Shown here: one piece after another, positions 29,142-37,401 of the stretch
Layout of the letters: every line of letters begins with the position of its first letter
Position numbering within the stretch: position 1 is the stretch's first letter
Assembly (NCBI GenBank): GCA_944320845.1
Contig: CALUJA010000018.1
Span: 1-64,000 of the forward strand
DNA length: 64,000 nucleotides
Direction of reading: 5' to 3'
From: an uncultured Phocaeicola sp.
Lineage (GTDB): Bacteria > Bacteroidota > Bacteroidia > Bacteroidales > Bacteroidaceae
Program-made: the position numbers and the translations under genes
The notes under the pieces: model-generated
Seen by the model: only the letters and a program-made list of their open reading frames with translations
Database searches by the model: none
What the model was told of the DNA's origin: nothing

Positions 29142-30032
29142 CTAAAGGATGAGGCCGAGCGCCAGCAGCAGTCCGAAAATGAACATGTTGCGCGAAGTCT
29201 CCCCCAATATCCGGTTAAGTTCTTTTCCCTTGTATATCTTGGCCATTTTTTGTGTGGTCAGTATGTGGAAAAGCAGGTAGATTTGCGGAAGGAGTGTGGC
29301 ATATACTTTCCCGATGGAAAGAAAGAAAAAGCAGCACCAGCAGGCAAACAGTCCTAAGAGAAAATAAAGGATGAGTCCTGTCCGGGTTCCGAACCTTACT
29401 ACCAGAGTCTTTTTCCCGCTTGCGGCATCCTGTTCCCGGTCGCGGAAGTTGTTTATCATCAGCAGCGTGTCGATAACCAGTCCGCTGGCAAGCGAAGCCA
29501 TCGTGACCGAGGGATTCCATTCGTGCGCCATCACGTAAAACGTGCCGCCTACAGAGACAAACCCGAAGAATACAAGCACCAGCACATCGCCCCATCCGTG
29601 ATAAGACAGCGGATAAGGCCCTGTGGTGTAAAGAAAGGCAAATACGATGCACGCCAAGCCTACGGGAATCATTTCCCATCCCCCGTAATTCAGCAGATAC
29701 ATCCCGATAACCCCGGCTATTGCCGTGGTCACAACGATGCCCGCCTTCATTGCCCGGGTCGTTATCCACCCTTGCGCACAGGCTCTTTCCGGCCCCAGAC
29801 GGTCTTCCCGGTCTGAGCCTTTCTTGAAGTCATACAGGTCATTGATAAAGTTTGCATCGGTCTGCATCAGAAAGGCAAACAGCAGACAGAGTATGGCAGG
29901 CGTCATCTGAAAGTGTCCGTAGGCATACGCCAGTGCGCTGCCTATCATTACGGGGATGGCTGCTCCCGTCAAGGTCTTGGGTCGGCTTGCAAGCAGCCAC
30001 GCTTCCATCGAGTTGGTCTTTACGGTTCCCAT
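29142..30032 (-). CDS. menA: 1,4-dihydroxy-2-naphthoate polyprenyltransferase
   Basis: 296 residues from MGTVKTNSMEAWLLASRPKTL. A UbiA-family membrane enzyme that joins a polyprenyl chain to dihydroxynaphthoate in menaquinone synthesis. About eight to nine hydrophobic segments are present and the first Asp-rich motif NDLYDFKKGSD lies near residue 64 with the second near NNFRDREQDA. The open frame reaches 30098, but the -7 box at 30056-30063 lies inside that part, so I place the start at 30032. Confidence 0.93.
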   Translation of the reverse strand: MGTVKTNSMEAWLLASRPKTLTGAAIPVMIGSALAYAYGHFQMTPAILCLLFAFLMQTDANFINDLYDFKKGSDREDRLGPERACAQGWITTRAMKAGIVVTTAIAGVIGMYLLNYGGWEMIPVGLACIVFAFLYTTGPYPLSYHGWGDVLVLVFFGFVSVGGTFYVMAHEWNPSVTMASLASGLVIDTLLMINNFRDREQDAASGKKTLVVRFGTRTGLILYFLLGLFACWCCFFFLSIGKVYATLLPQIYLLFHILTTQKMAKIYKGKELNRILGETSRNMFIFGLLLALGLIL

Positions 30033-30055
30033 GAATGCTGAATTTAGTTTGAGAG

Positions 30056-30063
30056 CAAAGTTA
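30056..30063 (-). promoter_or_regulatory. -7 box of menA
   Basis: The minus strand reads TAACTTTG, 24 bases before the chosen start. It argues against the longer open frame. Confidence 0.55.
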
Positions 30064-30080
30064 GTTAATTTGGGAGAAAG

Positions 30081-30113
30081 TTTGCGGATTCCGGCCAAGA
30101 TTTCTTAGTTTTG
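30081..30113 (+). promoter_or_regulatory. Promoter of the lipoprotein phosphoesterase
   Basis: TTTG (30081-30084) and TAGTTTTG (30106-30113) are 21 bases apart, 80 bases before the start codon at 30193. Confidence 0.6.
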
Positions 30114-30192
30114 CCCTTGTCAAAAAAAAATTTCAAGCGCGTGATATGTTTGTTTCGTGCCGATGATATTGCAGAATGTAGACAGGAAAATT

Positions 30193-31026
30193 ATGAACCG
30201 GATTTGTATTTTTGTTTGTGGACTGGCGGGAGTTGTTTTGTCTTCTTGCGCCACCGCTTCTTTCTCGGAGTATAAAGGGGTGGGGCGTGTCAAGCGGTAT
30301 GATTTCTACAGTGCGCAGCTGCCCGACTCGTTCGACGGATTTCGTATAGCCTTTGCTTCCGATTTCCATTATGAGAGCAGGTTTACGGCACGCCGCCTTC
30401 CTGGTGCAGTCCGGGCACTGCAATCGGCGGATGCCGATGTGTTGCTGCTCGGAGGGGATTACCGTGGGCGTGACGGCGGAGATGTGGACGAACTTTTCCG
30501 GGCCTTGTCGGAAGTGCGCACTCCCTATGGCACGTACGCCGTCATGGGGAACCATGAGCGGGGAGATGCCGACCGGATGGTGCGTGCGGCTATGCGGAAA
30601 TACGGGGTGCGTCTGTTGGAACATCAGGTGGATACGCTTTGGCGGGGCGGAGAGTTTGTGGAGCTGTGCGGCATCCGCAATCCTTTCGACCTGAAGACGA
30701 ACGGAATCTCGCCCACGCTAAGGCTGAAAGAGACGGATTTTGTGGTGATGCTTGTTCATACACCCGACTATGTGGAGGATGTGGATGTGTCGAATACGGA
30801 TTTGGCTCTGGCCGGACATACGCATGGCGGGCAGGTCAGCCTGTTCAGGCGGTGGACTCCTGCCCGTTTCTCAAAATACGGCAACCGTTTCCTTACGGGG
30901 TTAAGGCGCAACAGCCGGGGCATCCCGGTAATCATCACAAATGGTTTGGGCACTTCCCGCCGTGACATCCGCCTGTTTACTCCGAGCGAAGTGGTATTGG
31001 TTGTGCTTCACAAGCAGCGTGATTAG
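30193..31026 (+). CDS. Lipoprotein metallophosphoesterase, YaeI/YkuE-like
   Basis: 277 residues. The start [19 protein letters not shown] gives a lipoprotein signal with Cys19; the open frame extends 12 codons upstream but that would spoil the signal. The calcineurin-like metal sites are all present: SDFHYE, GGDYRG, GNHER, an internal HTPDY and GHTHGGQ. The YaeI/YkuE group is associated with phosphoesterase or lipid-headgroup hydrolysis at the envelope; substrate is not known. The last four bases overlap the end of convergent nadD. Confidence 0.88.
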   Translation: MNRICIFVCGLAGVVLSSCATASFSEYKGVGRVKRYDFYSAQLPDSFDGFRIAFASDFHYESRFTARRLPGAVRALQSADADVLLLGGDYRGRDGGDVDELFRALSEVRTPYGTYAVMGNHERGDADRMVRAAMRKYGVRLLEHQVDTLWRGGEFVELCGIRNPFDLKTNGISPTLRLKETDFVVMLVHTPDYVEDVDVSNTDLALAGHTHGGQVSLFRRWTPARFSKYGNRFLTGLRRNSRGIPVIITNGLGTSRRDIRLFTPSEVVLVVLHKQRD

Positions 31027-31607
31027 TATAGATGTCTTTCTTTGATTATGCGGTAAACTTCCGGATGAAGGAAGTAGCGCATGTCTTTCCCGTTTGCCAG
31101 ACTTTCGCGGATGAAGGTGGAACTGATGTCAATCAAGGGCGAATCCACCGCTTTTACGTGGGGAGGAAGTGTATGGCCTTTGATTTCGTGTCCTTGACGG
31201 GGATAGATGAGTATGGAATAGTTGTCCAATATTTCTTGGGCCGATTTCCAGCGGTCGAAGGCACTCCAGTTGTCTGCTCCGATGATGAGGTAAAACTCTT
31301 TGTCCGGGTAGACGGCCGTGAGTTGGCGCAGGGTGTTGACCGTATAGGACGGGCGGGGCAGCCGGAACTCGAAGTCGGAAGCGCGGAAGCGGGGATAACC
31401 AGCCACGGCTGCCTGGGCAAGCTCCAGGCGCAGGCGGTCATCCAGCAGCTTTTTGTCTTGCTTGAACGGATTTTGGGGGGAGATGAGAAACCATACCTCG
31501 TCTACATATCCGAATTCGCACAGGTAATTGGCCAAGGCCAGATGCCCGATGTGAATGGGATTGAACGAGCCTCCGAAGATTCCGATTCTTACAGGTTCCT
31601 TTTCCAT
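31023..31607 (-). CDS. nadD: Nicotinate-nucleotide adenylyltransferase
   Basis: 194 residues from [17 protein letters not shown]. It makes deamido-NAD from nicotinate mononucleotide and ATP. The nucleotidyltransferase motif [11 protein letters not shown] is at the N terminus and the second motif ISSTFIRE near the C terminus. An upstream ATG at 31631 would add eight residues; I prefer the inner one because homologues begin close to the GxFxGSFNP strand. Its 5' end overlaps a 60-residue membrane protein gene. With nadK it makes two NAD-pathway genes in the window. Confidence 0.95.
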   Translation of the reverse strand: MEKEPVRIGIFGGSFNPIHIGHLALANYLCEFGYVDEVWFLISPQNPFKQDKKLLDDRLRLELAQAAVAGYPRFRASDFEFRLPRPSYTVNTLRQLTAVYPDKEFYLIIGADNWSAFDRWKSAQEILDNYSILIYPRQGHEIKGHTLPPHVKAVDSPLIDISSTFIRESLANGKDMRYFLHPEVYRIIKERHLY

Positions 31608-31771
31608 CTCCGATAGTTGACGATTTGCCATGCTGCGACGAGAATCATGGCTGTGGTTATGATATACTGCTGCTTGGCGACAGCGACGATTCCTACCGCC
31701 AGCGCAGCCAGTGCAATGAGGATACAGAGTATCATCATGAGGTGTATAGTCTTTTTAGGGTCTTTGGCCAT
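31589..31771 (-). CDS. Small two-helix membrane protein of unknown function
   Basis: 60 residues. After a short basic start ([10 protein letters not shown]) come two hydrophobic helices (about 11-34 and 36-51), then a basic tail YRRWKRNL, which suggests a hairpin with both ends in the cytoplasm. I do not recognise a family. It is five bases from gmk and overlaps nadD by 19 bases, so it is very likely translated as part of the yicC-gmk-nadD operon. Confidence 0.7.
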   Translation of the reverse strand: MAKDPKKTIHLMMILCILIALAALAVGIVAVAKQQYIITTAMILVAAWQIVNYRRWKRNL

Positions 31772-31776
31772 ATCTT

Positions 31777-32340
31777 TTATCGGTTAAGAAATTTTCGGAT
31801 GACATTCAGAGCTTCTGCCTTGGCTTTTTCAAGATTATCGTTGACGATTGTCACGTCGAATTTTCCGGCATATCCCAGTTCGAATTCGGCTTTCGCTATG
31901 CGGCTTTCAATGACTTCCGGTACGTCAGTTCCGCGTCCGTTCAGCCGCTTGCGCAGTTCTTCGACAGACGGCGGCATGATGAAGACCGACAGTGCACGGT
32001 CGCCGTAGAATTGCTTGATGTTGCATCCCCCTACCACATCCACATCAAAGATGACATTCTGTCCGTCGGCCAGCTGTTTTTCCACCTGCGACTTCAGGGT
32101 TCCGTAAAAACGGTTTTCGTATACTTCCTCGTATTCCAGAAATTCGTTGTTGGCAATGCGTTGCCTGAACTCTTCCGGACTCAGGAAAAAATACTCCACA
32201 CCGTTTTGTTCCGTACCGCGCGGCGGACGGCTGGTGGCGGAGATGGAAAAGGCCAGATTCAGGTTCTGGGTCAGCAGATAGTTGATGATGGTGGATTTTC
32301 CCGAGCCGGACGGGGCGGAGAATATGATTAGTTTTCCCAT
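31777..32340 (-). CDS. gmk: Guanylate kinase
   Basis: 187 residues. It phosphorylates GMP to GDP in nucleotide metabolism. The P-loop SAPSGSGKSTI is at residues 8-18, followed by the GMP-binding block SATSRPPRGTEQNGVEYFF. Length and motifs are normal. Two bases separate it from the yicC-family gene upstream, a pairing found widely in bacteria. Confidence 0.97.
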   Translation of the reverse strand: MGKLIIFSAPSGSGKSTIINYLLTQNLNLAFSISATSRPPRGTEQNGVEYFFLSPEEFRQRIANNEFLEYEEVYENRFYGTLKSQVEKQLADGQNVIFDVDVVGGCNIKQFYGDRALSVFIMPPSVEELRKRLNGRGTDVPEVIESRIAKAEFELGYAGKFDVTIVNDNLEKAKAEALNVIRKFLNR

Positions 32341-32342
32341 GA

Positions 32343-33218
32343 TTATAGCGCGTTTAAGACTTGTTCCTTTATCTGTTCCAGTTCATCCTTCATCTGTACC
32401 ACGATGTTCTGCATCTCAGCATGGTTTGACTTGCTTCCGGTGGTGTTGATTTCACGGCCCATTTCCTGGGCGATGAAGCCCAGCTTCTTTCCTTGTCCGT
32501 GTCCGCCTGCCATAGTCTCCCTGAAATATTTCAGATGGTTTGCCAGACGCTGCTTCTCTTCGTTGATATCCAGTTTTTCGATATAGTAAATCAGTTCCTG
32601 TTCCAGCCGATTTTTGTCATAGTCCACGCTTAGCGTTTTTTCCAGTGCCTCGGTGATACGCTCGCGTATCTTGGCTATCCGTTCTTTTTCATACGGCTCG
32701 ATGGATTTCAGCAGGCGTTCGATATTGTCTATCTTTTCGGTGAACTTTTTTTCTAAAGCCGCACCTTCCTGCTTTCGGAAGTCGACCAACTGTGTCAGGG
32801 CCTTGGTGATGACAGTCCGCACAACTGTCCATTCCTCTTCTTCCAGCTCTTGTGTCTCCACGCGGGTCAGTACGTCCGGCATGCGCAACAGGGTGGCAAA
32901 CCAGTCTTCCGGAAGCGGAATGTTGCAGGTTTCGGATATGGTCTTTATTTGTTCGTAATAGTTCTGCACCAATGCCGTGTTGATGGGGGTGGCAGCTTCG
33001 TCTGCATCCTTTTCTATCCACAGGCAGAAGTCCACTTTTCCGCGTTCGAGCGTTTTCATAATCAGGTTGCGGATTTCCATTTCCTTTTCTCTGTACAGCG
33101 GAGCGATGCGGGTTGACAAATCCATTGCCTTGCTGTTCAGCGATTTTATTTCGACATGAATTTTTTTTCCTCCGAATGCGGCTGTTGCTTTGCCGTATCC
33201 GGTCATAGACTGTATCAT
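32343..33218 (-). CDS. YicC/YloC-family endoribonuclease-like protein
   Basis: 291 residues, family length. The N terminus IQSMTGYGKATA and the block EIKSLNSKAMDLSTRI are diagnostic, as is the C-terminal GKKLGFIAQEMGREINTTG. E. coli YicC is reported as an endoribonuclease with a role in small-RNA turnover. First gene of an operon with gmk, the small membrane protein and nadD. Confidence 0.93.
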   Translation of the reverse strand: MIQSMTGYGKATAAFGGKKIHVEIKSLNSKAMDLSTRIAPLYREKEMEIRNLIMKTLERGKVDFCLWIEKDADEAATPINTALVQNYYEQIKTISETCNIPLPEDWFATLLRMPDVLTRVETQELEEEEWTVVRTVITKALTQLVDFRKQEGAALEKKFTEKIDNIERLLKSIEPYEKERIAKIRERITEALEKTLSVDYDKNRLEQELIYYIEKLDINEEKQRLANHLKYFRETMAGGHGQGKKLGFIAQEMGREINTTGSKSNHAEMQNIVVQMKDELEQIKEQVLNAL

Positions 33219-33240
33219 AGCTTTTGAGTTTTTATGAGTG

Positions 33241-33248
33241 CAAAGGTA
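33241..33248 (-). promoter_or_regulatory. -7 box of the yicC-gmk-nadD operon
   Basis: The minus strand reads TACCTTTG, 23 bases before the yicC start at 33218 and after the stop of the next gene upstream. No clear -33 box. Confidence 0.55.
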
Positions 33249-33257
33249 GAAATTTTT

Positions 33258-34283
33258 TTAAAGCAAGCCGATTAAAGTGTCTATATCTTCTTCTTTGGTT
33301 GCCCAACTTGTAGCCAGACGGATGACCGTCCGCCCGTCGTTGTGCTTCTCCCAAACACTGAAACCGACTTCTCGACCCAGTTTTTCGGCCTTTTCAGCAG
33401 GCAGGACGATGAACAGCTGGTTGGTTTGCGGGCGGATAAAAAATTCGTATCCTTTTTCTTCCAAAGTCTTCCGCAGGCGTTCGGCCATGAGTATGGCGTG
33501 ACGGGAAATCTTCAGATACAGGCCGTCGGTAAAAAGAGTGCTGAACTGGATGCCCAACAGCCGTCCTTTTGCAAGTAAAGCACCGTGCTGCTTGGCGATG
33601 GAGACGAACTGTTTCACGATACCCGGGCGGGGAAAGACCACGGCTTCGCCGAAAAGCGCGCCTACTTTCGTGCCTCCGATATAAAATACATCGCATGTAG
33701 AGGCGATTGTCTCAAGTGTAATGTCCGTGTTGCTGGCGGCAAGTCCGTAGCCCAATCGCGCGCCGTCCAGAAAGAGCGGCAGCTTGTAGTCGTGGCATAC
33801 TGCGGCGATGTCTTCCAGCTCCGTCCGTGTGTACAGCGTACCGTATTCCGTGGGGTGCGACAGATAGACCATTCCGGGATTTACCATGTGCGTATAGGCT
33901 TCGTCCGCAAAAAATCCTTCTAAATAACTGCGCAGTGATGCGGCGTTTATCTTGCCTTCTTCGTGCGGTATGGGCAGAACCTTGTGTCCTCCCGCTTCAA
34001 TGGCCCCCGCTTCGTGCTGGTTTATGTGTCCGGTCTGGGCAGCCACCACTCCTTCGTAAGGACGGAGCAGGGCATCTATCACCGTGGAATTGGTCTGAGT
34101 GCCTCCTACAAGGAAATGGACTTCGGCGTCCGGACACCCGCAGGCCTTGCAGATTTTGCGGCGTGCCTCGTCGCAATAGACATCTACTGTATACCCCGGA
34201 GTCTTCTCCATATTGGTGGCGGAAAGGCGTTCCATAATCAAAGGGTGGGCGCCTTCCAGATAATCGCTTTCAAAGTGTTGCAT
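33258..34283 (-). CDS. Low-specificity L-threonine aldolase family protein
   Basis: 341 residues. A PLP-dependent fold type I enzyme of the beta-eliminating lyase/threonine aldolase family, expected to cleave L-threonine or allo-threonine to glycine and acetaldehyde. The PLP-binding lysine sits in YIGGTKVGAL, preceded by LFLDGARLGYG with the conserved Asp. The start MQHFESDYLEGAHPLI is typical. Related members can have other specificity, so the exact substrate is inferred. Confidence 0.88.
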   Translation of the reverse strand: MQHFESDYLEGAHPLIMERLSATNMEKTPGYTVDVYCDEARRKICKACGCPDAEVHFLVGGTQTNSTVIDALLRPYEGVVAAQTGHINQHEAGAIEAGGHKVLPIPHEEGKINAASLRSYLEGFFADEAYTHMVNPGMVYLSHPTEYGTLYTRTELEDIAAVCHDYKLPLFLDGARLGYGLAASNTDITLETIASTCDVFYIGGTKVGALFGEAVVFPRPGIVKQFVSIAKQHGALLAKGRLLGIQFSTLFTDGLYLKISRHAILMAERLRKTLEEKGYEFFIRPQTNQLFIVLPAEKAEKLGREVGFSVWEKHNDGRTVIRLATSWATKEEDIDTLIGLL

Positions 34284-34519
34284 AATTCATTGTTGTTTTA
34301 GAAAAGTTTCGTAAAAGTACGACTTTATGCGGAATGAACCAATACCTCGCTGCGTTTTGTTGGAATGGAGAAAAACAGAACAAAGCGGCGGCTCGTTCCG
34401 GAGACGAATTGCAGGCACTCCGTGCGTGATGCCTTTGCCGGCAAAGACAATGTCGCAGGAGACTTTTATACGATGGCCGAGATATGACAAAAGTCGATTA
34501 CATAAAAATAAGCAGAGTC
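34284..34519. repeat. Possible dispersed intergenic repeat, no gene called
   Basis: 236 bases between the aldolase start and the DUF4405 stop. Open frames on both strands (34327-34569 plus and 34287-34490 minus) encode peptides I recall seeing as recurrent short hypothetical proteins in Bacteroides genomes (for example RNEPPLCSVFLHSN). It contains a perfect 14-bp palindrome CTTTGCCGGCAAAG at 34433-34446. I treat it as a candidate dispersed repeat, not as a protein gene; copy number cannot be seen in this window. Confidence 0.35.
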
Positions 34520-34951
34520 TTACGCCCGTTTATCTTTTATTCTTTTTCGTAAAACAGGCAATCGCTTGATTATATGCCCGCTAAACAAAACCAAAGCCGA
34601 CAGTCCTATACGATAATGCCACATTCCTAATCCTGAACCGCCGCCGTTCACCCCTAACAGTGCATATCCGGTCAAGGCTAAAATGATAGACACCAGAGAC
34701 ACGGCTGCGGTCACATGGCTTTTGCGTCCAAGTCCATTTTGAAACAGGCTTTTATACCATCCCAAATGAATCTTGACATGGATTGTGACGAATGCTGTAA
34801 ACAAGACACTGGCTATGGTATGCGCCAAAGCCCAAATATGCCAAAATTCATGATTGCTCCCATGACCTGCAATGTGTAACTCCAATCCCGTGAATGCAGT
34901 AGATAGGAACAATGGTATCAAGCACCAGTCTATGATAAAAATACGCTTCAT
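34520..34951 (-). CDS. DUF4405-like four-helix membrane protein
   Basis: 143 residues from MKRIFIIDWCLIPLF; the open frame extends ten codons more to 34981. Four hydrophobic helices (about 5-23, 35-58, 74-92 and 103-120) carry several histidines (ELHIAGHG, EFWHIWALAH, TIHVKIH, MWHYRIG and SGHIIKR) in the pattern of the DUF4405/cytochrome-b-like family, which may bind heme. It sits 130 bases downstream of a broken Crp/Fnr regulator on the same strand, its likely former controller. Confidence 0.75.
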   Translation of the reverse strand: MKRIFIIDWCLIPLFLSTAFTGLELHIAGHGSNHEFWHIWALAHTIASVLFTAFVTIHVKIHLGWYKSLFQNGLGRKSHVTAAVSLVSIILALTGYALLGVNGGGSGLGMWHYRIGLSALVLFSGHIIKRLPVLRKRIKDKRA

Positions 34952-35083
34952 TATATTACTTTTAATCAGGTTGGTCGGCATTTTTCCTTTTCCTCAGTTT
35001 TTTTTCAACGCCATTTTATTTGCGATGTGCAAAGGTCGTCAATCGATTGGATACTGACGATAACAATTGTAAAGAAATGAATT

Positions 35084-35610
35084 TTAGCGGCGATTCCTTA
35101 TTCGTGACAGTGAAACCGGAGTAATTCCAAGGAAGGACGCGATGTAATGCTGCGGTACCCGCTGGATAATATTGGGATATTCTTTCAACAGTTCTTCGTA
35201 CCGCTGTTGTGGAGTATTTCTTATGTGCGACAGGAATAATTGCTGATAAGTATGAAAGCGGTCAATGAGTTTCTCCTCATACTGCTGTCTTGACAAGGGG
35301 TTGCGTTCAATAAGGCAAAAGAAGTCTTCTCTTTTGATTGCCAGTACTTCCGTCGGCTCGATGGTTTCTAAATAAAATAGGCTTGGTGTGCGTTTGTATA
35401 AGCTGTCGAACGAAGCAACAAAATCGCCCTCAAAAAAGAATTGGAAAGTCATGTCTTTCCTGCATTATAGAAAAATAATCGCAGACAACCTTTGCGCACC
35501 AAATAAAGTTTTTGGGCTACTTTGCCTTCTTCCAAAAGGATTGTTTTGGCCGGAAATGACAAACATTCTGTCTCAACTTGTGATTCGATAAGATGGCTGT
35601 CTTCTATCAT
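35084..35610 (-). pseudogene. Crp/Fnr-family regulator split by a frameshift
   Basis: The reading frame from ATG at 35610 encodes the N-terminal half of a cyclic-nucleotide-binding-like fold (MIEDSHLIESQVETE ... [18 protein letters not shown]) and stops at 35449. The matching second half ([15 protein letters not shown] ... [16 protein letters not shown] with the C-terminal helix-turn-helix) is in another frame, 35452-35084. One missing base near GGAAAGAC (about 35455-35460) would restore a single protein of about 174 residues, a normal size for short Bacteroidetes Crp/Fnr members. The stop and new start overlap as ATGA, so re-initiation could still make the second half. A sequencing error is the alternative. 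Confidence 0.8.
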
Positions 35611-35614
35611 GGTG

Positions 35615-35622
35615 CAAAATTA
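35615..35622 (-). promoter_or_regulatory. -7 box of the Crp/Fnr gene
   Basis: The minus strand reads TAATTTTG only four bases before the ATG at 35610, so the mRNA would be leaderless or nearly so. Confidence 0.45.
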
Positions 35623-36052
35623 CGAAAAACTTATGGCCATCTGAGTAATGGCACTGTGTTATTTATAGGTTTGGACTAAATGCAGCATCTGAGTCAAATT
35701 GCACTTTTGTTGGTTCATGGCCTGTTTGATGAAATTTGATTTTCAATAACGGTATGTAATTTCCGCATGGAAAATTCCGTTGGCCGGATGGAATATTTTT
35801 TTTTCTGGCAATGAAAAATATTTTGTCCATGTCGAAAATCCGGGCAGAATGCCGTGCCAATCGCAGGCTTTGCCTCTGTCTGGAAGGTGTCCGGATTAAA
35901 AGCTCTGTTAATTTTATGGTAAAAGCCGTGTTCGGAAGATGAAAAACTTTTGTATTTTAACCGATTTGCTTAACTTTGCGACCATTATATCGAGAAGGGT
36001 TCTTGGCCAAAGCTTTTATGATAGTGAGATTATTATAATATTAACAAACCGT
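35623..36052. other. Intergenic stretch upstream of the DedA gene
   Basis: A/T-rich sequence of 430 bases. The only strong element is the DedA promoter at 35949-35978. There is an imperfect inverted repeat AATTTCC-gcat-GGAAAATT near 35759-35777. A short minus-strand open frame at 35663-35860 has no recognisable features and I do not call it. Confidence 0.4.
35949..35978 (+). promoter_or_regulatory. Promoter of the DedA gene
   Basis: TTTG (35949-35952) and TAACTTTG (35971-35978) are 18 bases apart. Its position decides the DedA start: the frame-open ATG at 35939 lies upstream of the promoter, so the product starts at 36053. Confidence 0.6.
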
Positions 36053-36697
36053 ATGGAATTTATTTTTGATTTCATCCTGCATATCGACCGTTATATGATT
36101 GAGATTGTGCAGGATTATCACACTTGGACATATGCTATCTTGTTCTTAATCATCTTTTGCGAGACGGGTCTTGTCGTCACTCCTTTTCTTCCGGGAGACT
36201 CGCTGCTGTTCGTTGCCGGGGCAATCGCCGCTTTGCCAGATGTCCCTGTCGATGTGAACCTTATGGCATTGGTGCTGTTTGCCGCGGCAGTATTGGGCGA
36301 TAGCTGTAACTATGAAATCGGGAGGTTCTTTGGACACAAGCTTTTCAGTAATCCCCATTCGCGTGTATTCAAGCAGGAATATCTGGAAAAGACGCATGAC
36401 TTTTACCGGAAATACGGCGGCAAAACAATCGTGATTGCCCGCTTCGTCCCGATAGTCCGCACGCTTGCCCCCTTTGTTGCCGGCATGGGAAAAATGCATT
36501 ATTACTATTTTATCATCTATAATCTGGCAGGAGCCGCCGCTTGGGTGTCGGTGTTCTGCTATGCGGGCTATTTCTTCGGCGACATGCCGTTCGTGCAGGA
36601 AAACCTGAAGCTTCTGTTGGTAGCCATTATTGTCATATCCATCCTGCCGGCAGTTGTTGAAGCGGTGCGCGCCAAGCTGAAAGCAAACAAAAATTAA
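36053..36697 (+). CDS. DedA-family membrane protein
   Basis: 214 residues from [16 protein letters not shown] DedA/SNARE-associated (VTT-domain) inner membrane protein; relatives act in undecaprenyl phosphate or phospholipid flipping and membrane homeostasis. The family motifs are present: [19 protein letters not shown] with its conserved Glu, [13 protein letters not shown], and FARFxPxxRTxAPxxAG (here [16 protein letters not shown] with both functional Arg). It precedes the PhoU-like/Pit pair by 24 bases, so may share its transcript. Confidence 0.92.
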   Translation: MEFIFDFILHIDRYMIEIVQDYHTWTYAILFLIIFCETGLVVTPFLPGDSLLFVAGAIAALPDVPVDVNLMALVLFAAAVLGDSCNYEIGRFFGHKLFSNPHSRVFKQEYLEKTHDFYRKYGGKTIVIARFVPIVRTLAPFVAGMGKMHYYYFIIYNLAGAAAWVSVFCYAGYFFGDMPFVQENLKLLLVAIIVISILPAVVEAVRAKLKANKN

Positions 36698-36721
36698 CAA
36701 ACATCATAAAGACTACAGCAA

Positions 36722-37369
36722 ATGAAAAATTCCTTTTTCAGTCGTTTCGCCCCCAAGGAAACGAAATTCTTCCCTTTGTTGAAACAGCAGTCCGAAATCG
36801 TCTTGTCGGCATCCGACCTTTTGGTGGAAAGCCTGAAGCACGACTCGCCTGAAGAGAGAAGCGAGTTTTATAAGAAGATTAAGGATGTAGAGCGGCAGGG
36901 AGACCAGTTGACAAACCGTATCTTTGAGGAGTTGGGAAAGACATTCATCACTCCTTTTGACCGGGAAGACATCCACGATTTGGCTTCTTCGCTGGATGAT
37001 GTCGTCGACCGAATCAACAGTGCGGCCAAGCGTATTGCCATTTATAACCCTCGTGCCATATCCGAAAGCGGCAAGGAACTGGCCCTTCTGATACGGCAGG
37101 GAGCGGAACATATCGGGAAGGCGATGGATGAACTGGAGCGCTTTACCAAGAAATCATCGGCGTTGAGTGAATGTTGCATACAGCTTCACCAGATAGAGAA
37201 TCATGCCGACGATGTCTATGAACTGTTTATTACCAAACTTTTCCGCGAGGAAAAAGACTGCATTGAAATCATAAAGATAAAGGAAATCATGCAGTGTCTG
37301 GAAAAGACGACCGATGCAGCCGAGCATGTAGGCAAGGTGCTGAGGAGCTTGATAGTGAAATATGCTTGA
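36722..37369 (+). CDS. DUF47 PhoU-like protein, Pit accessory
   Basis: 215 residues, all helical, of the DUF47/PhoU-like family. The blocks FFSRFAPKETKFFPLL at the start, ITPFDREDIHDLASSLDDVVDRI and IENHADDVY are diagnostic and supply acidic residues for metal binding. Such proteins are usually encoded with Pit transporters and modulate their activity. The Pit gene starts 32 bases downstream. Confidence 0.92.
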   Translation: MKNSFFSRFAPKETKFFPLLKQQSEIVLSASDLLVESLKHDSPEERSEFYKKIKDVERQGDQLTNRIFEELGKTFITPFDREDIHDLASSLDDVVDRINSAAKRIAIYNPRAISESGKELALLIRQGAEHIGKAMDELERFTKKSSALSECCIQLHQIENHADDVYELFITKLFREEKDCIEIIKIKEIMQCLEKTTDAAEHVGKVLRSLIVKYA

Positions 37370-37401
37370 CCTTTGATATATCAGGAAAAGAGAATGAGTA
37401 T

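Noticed and set aside
35939-36052. N-terminal extension of the DedA gene
   Set aside because: The promoter boxes at 35949-35978 lie inside it and the added residues do not match the family.
37294-37401. N-terminal extension of the Pit gene
   Set aside because: Overlaps the DUF47 coding sequence in another frame; the Pit family starts at the first membrane helix, at 37402.
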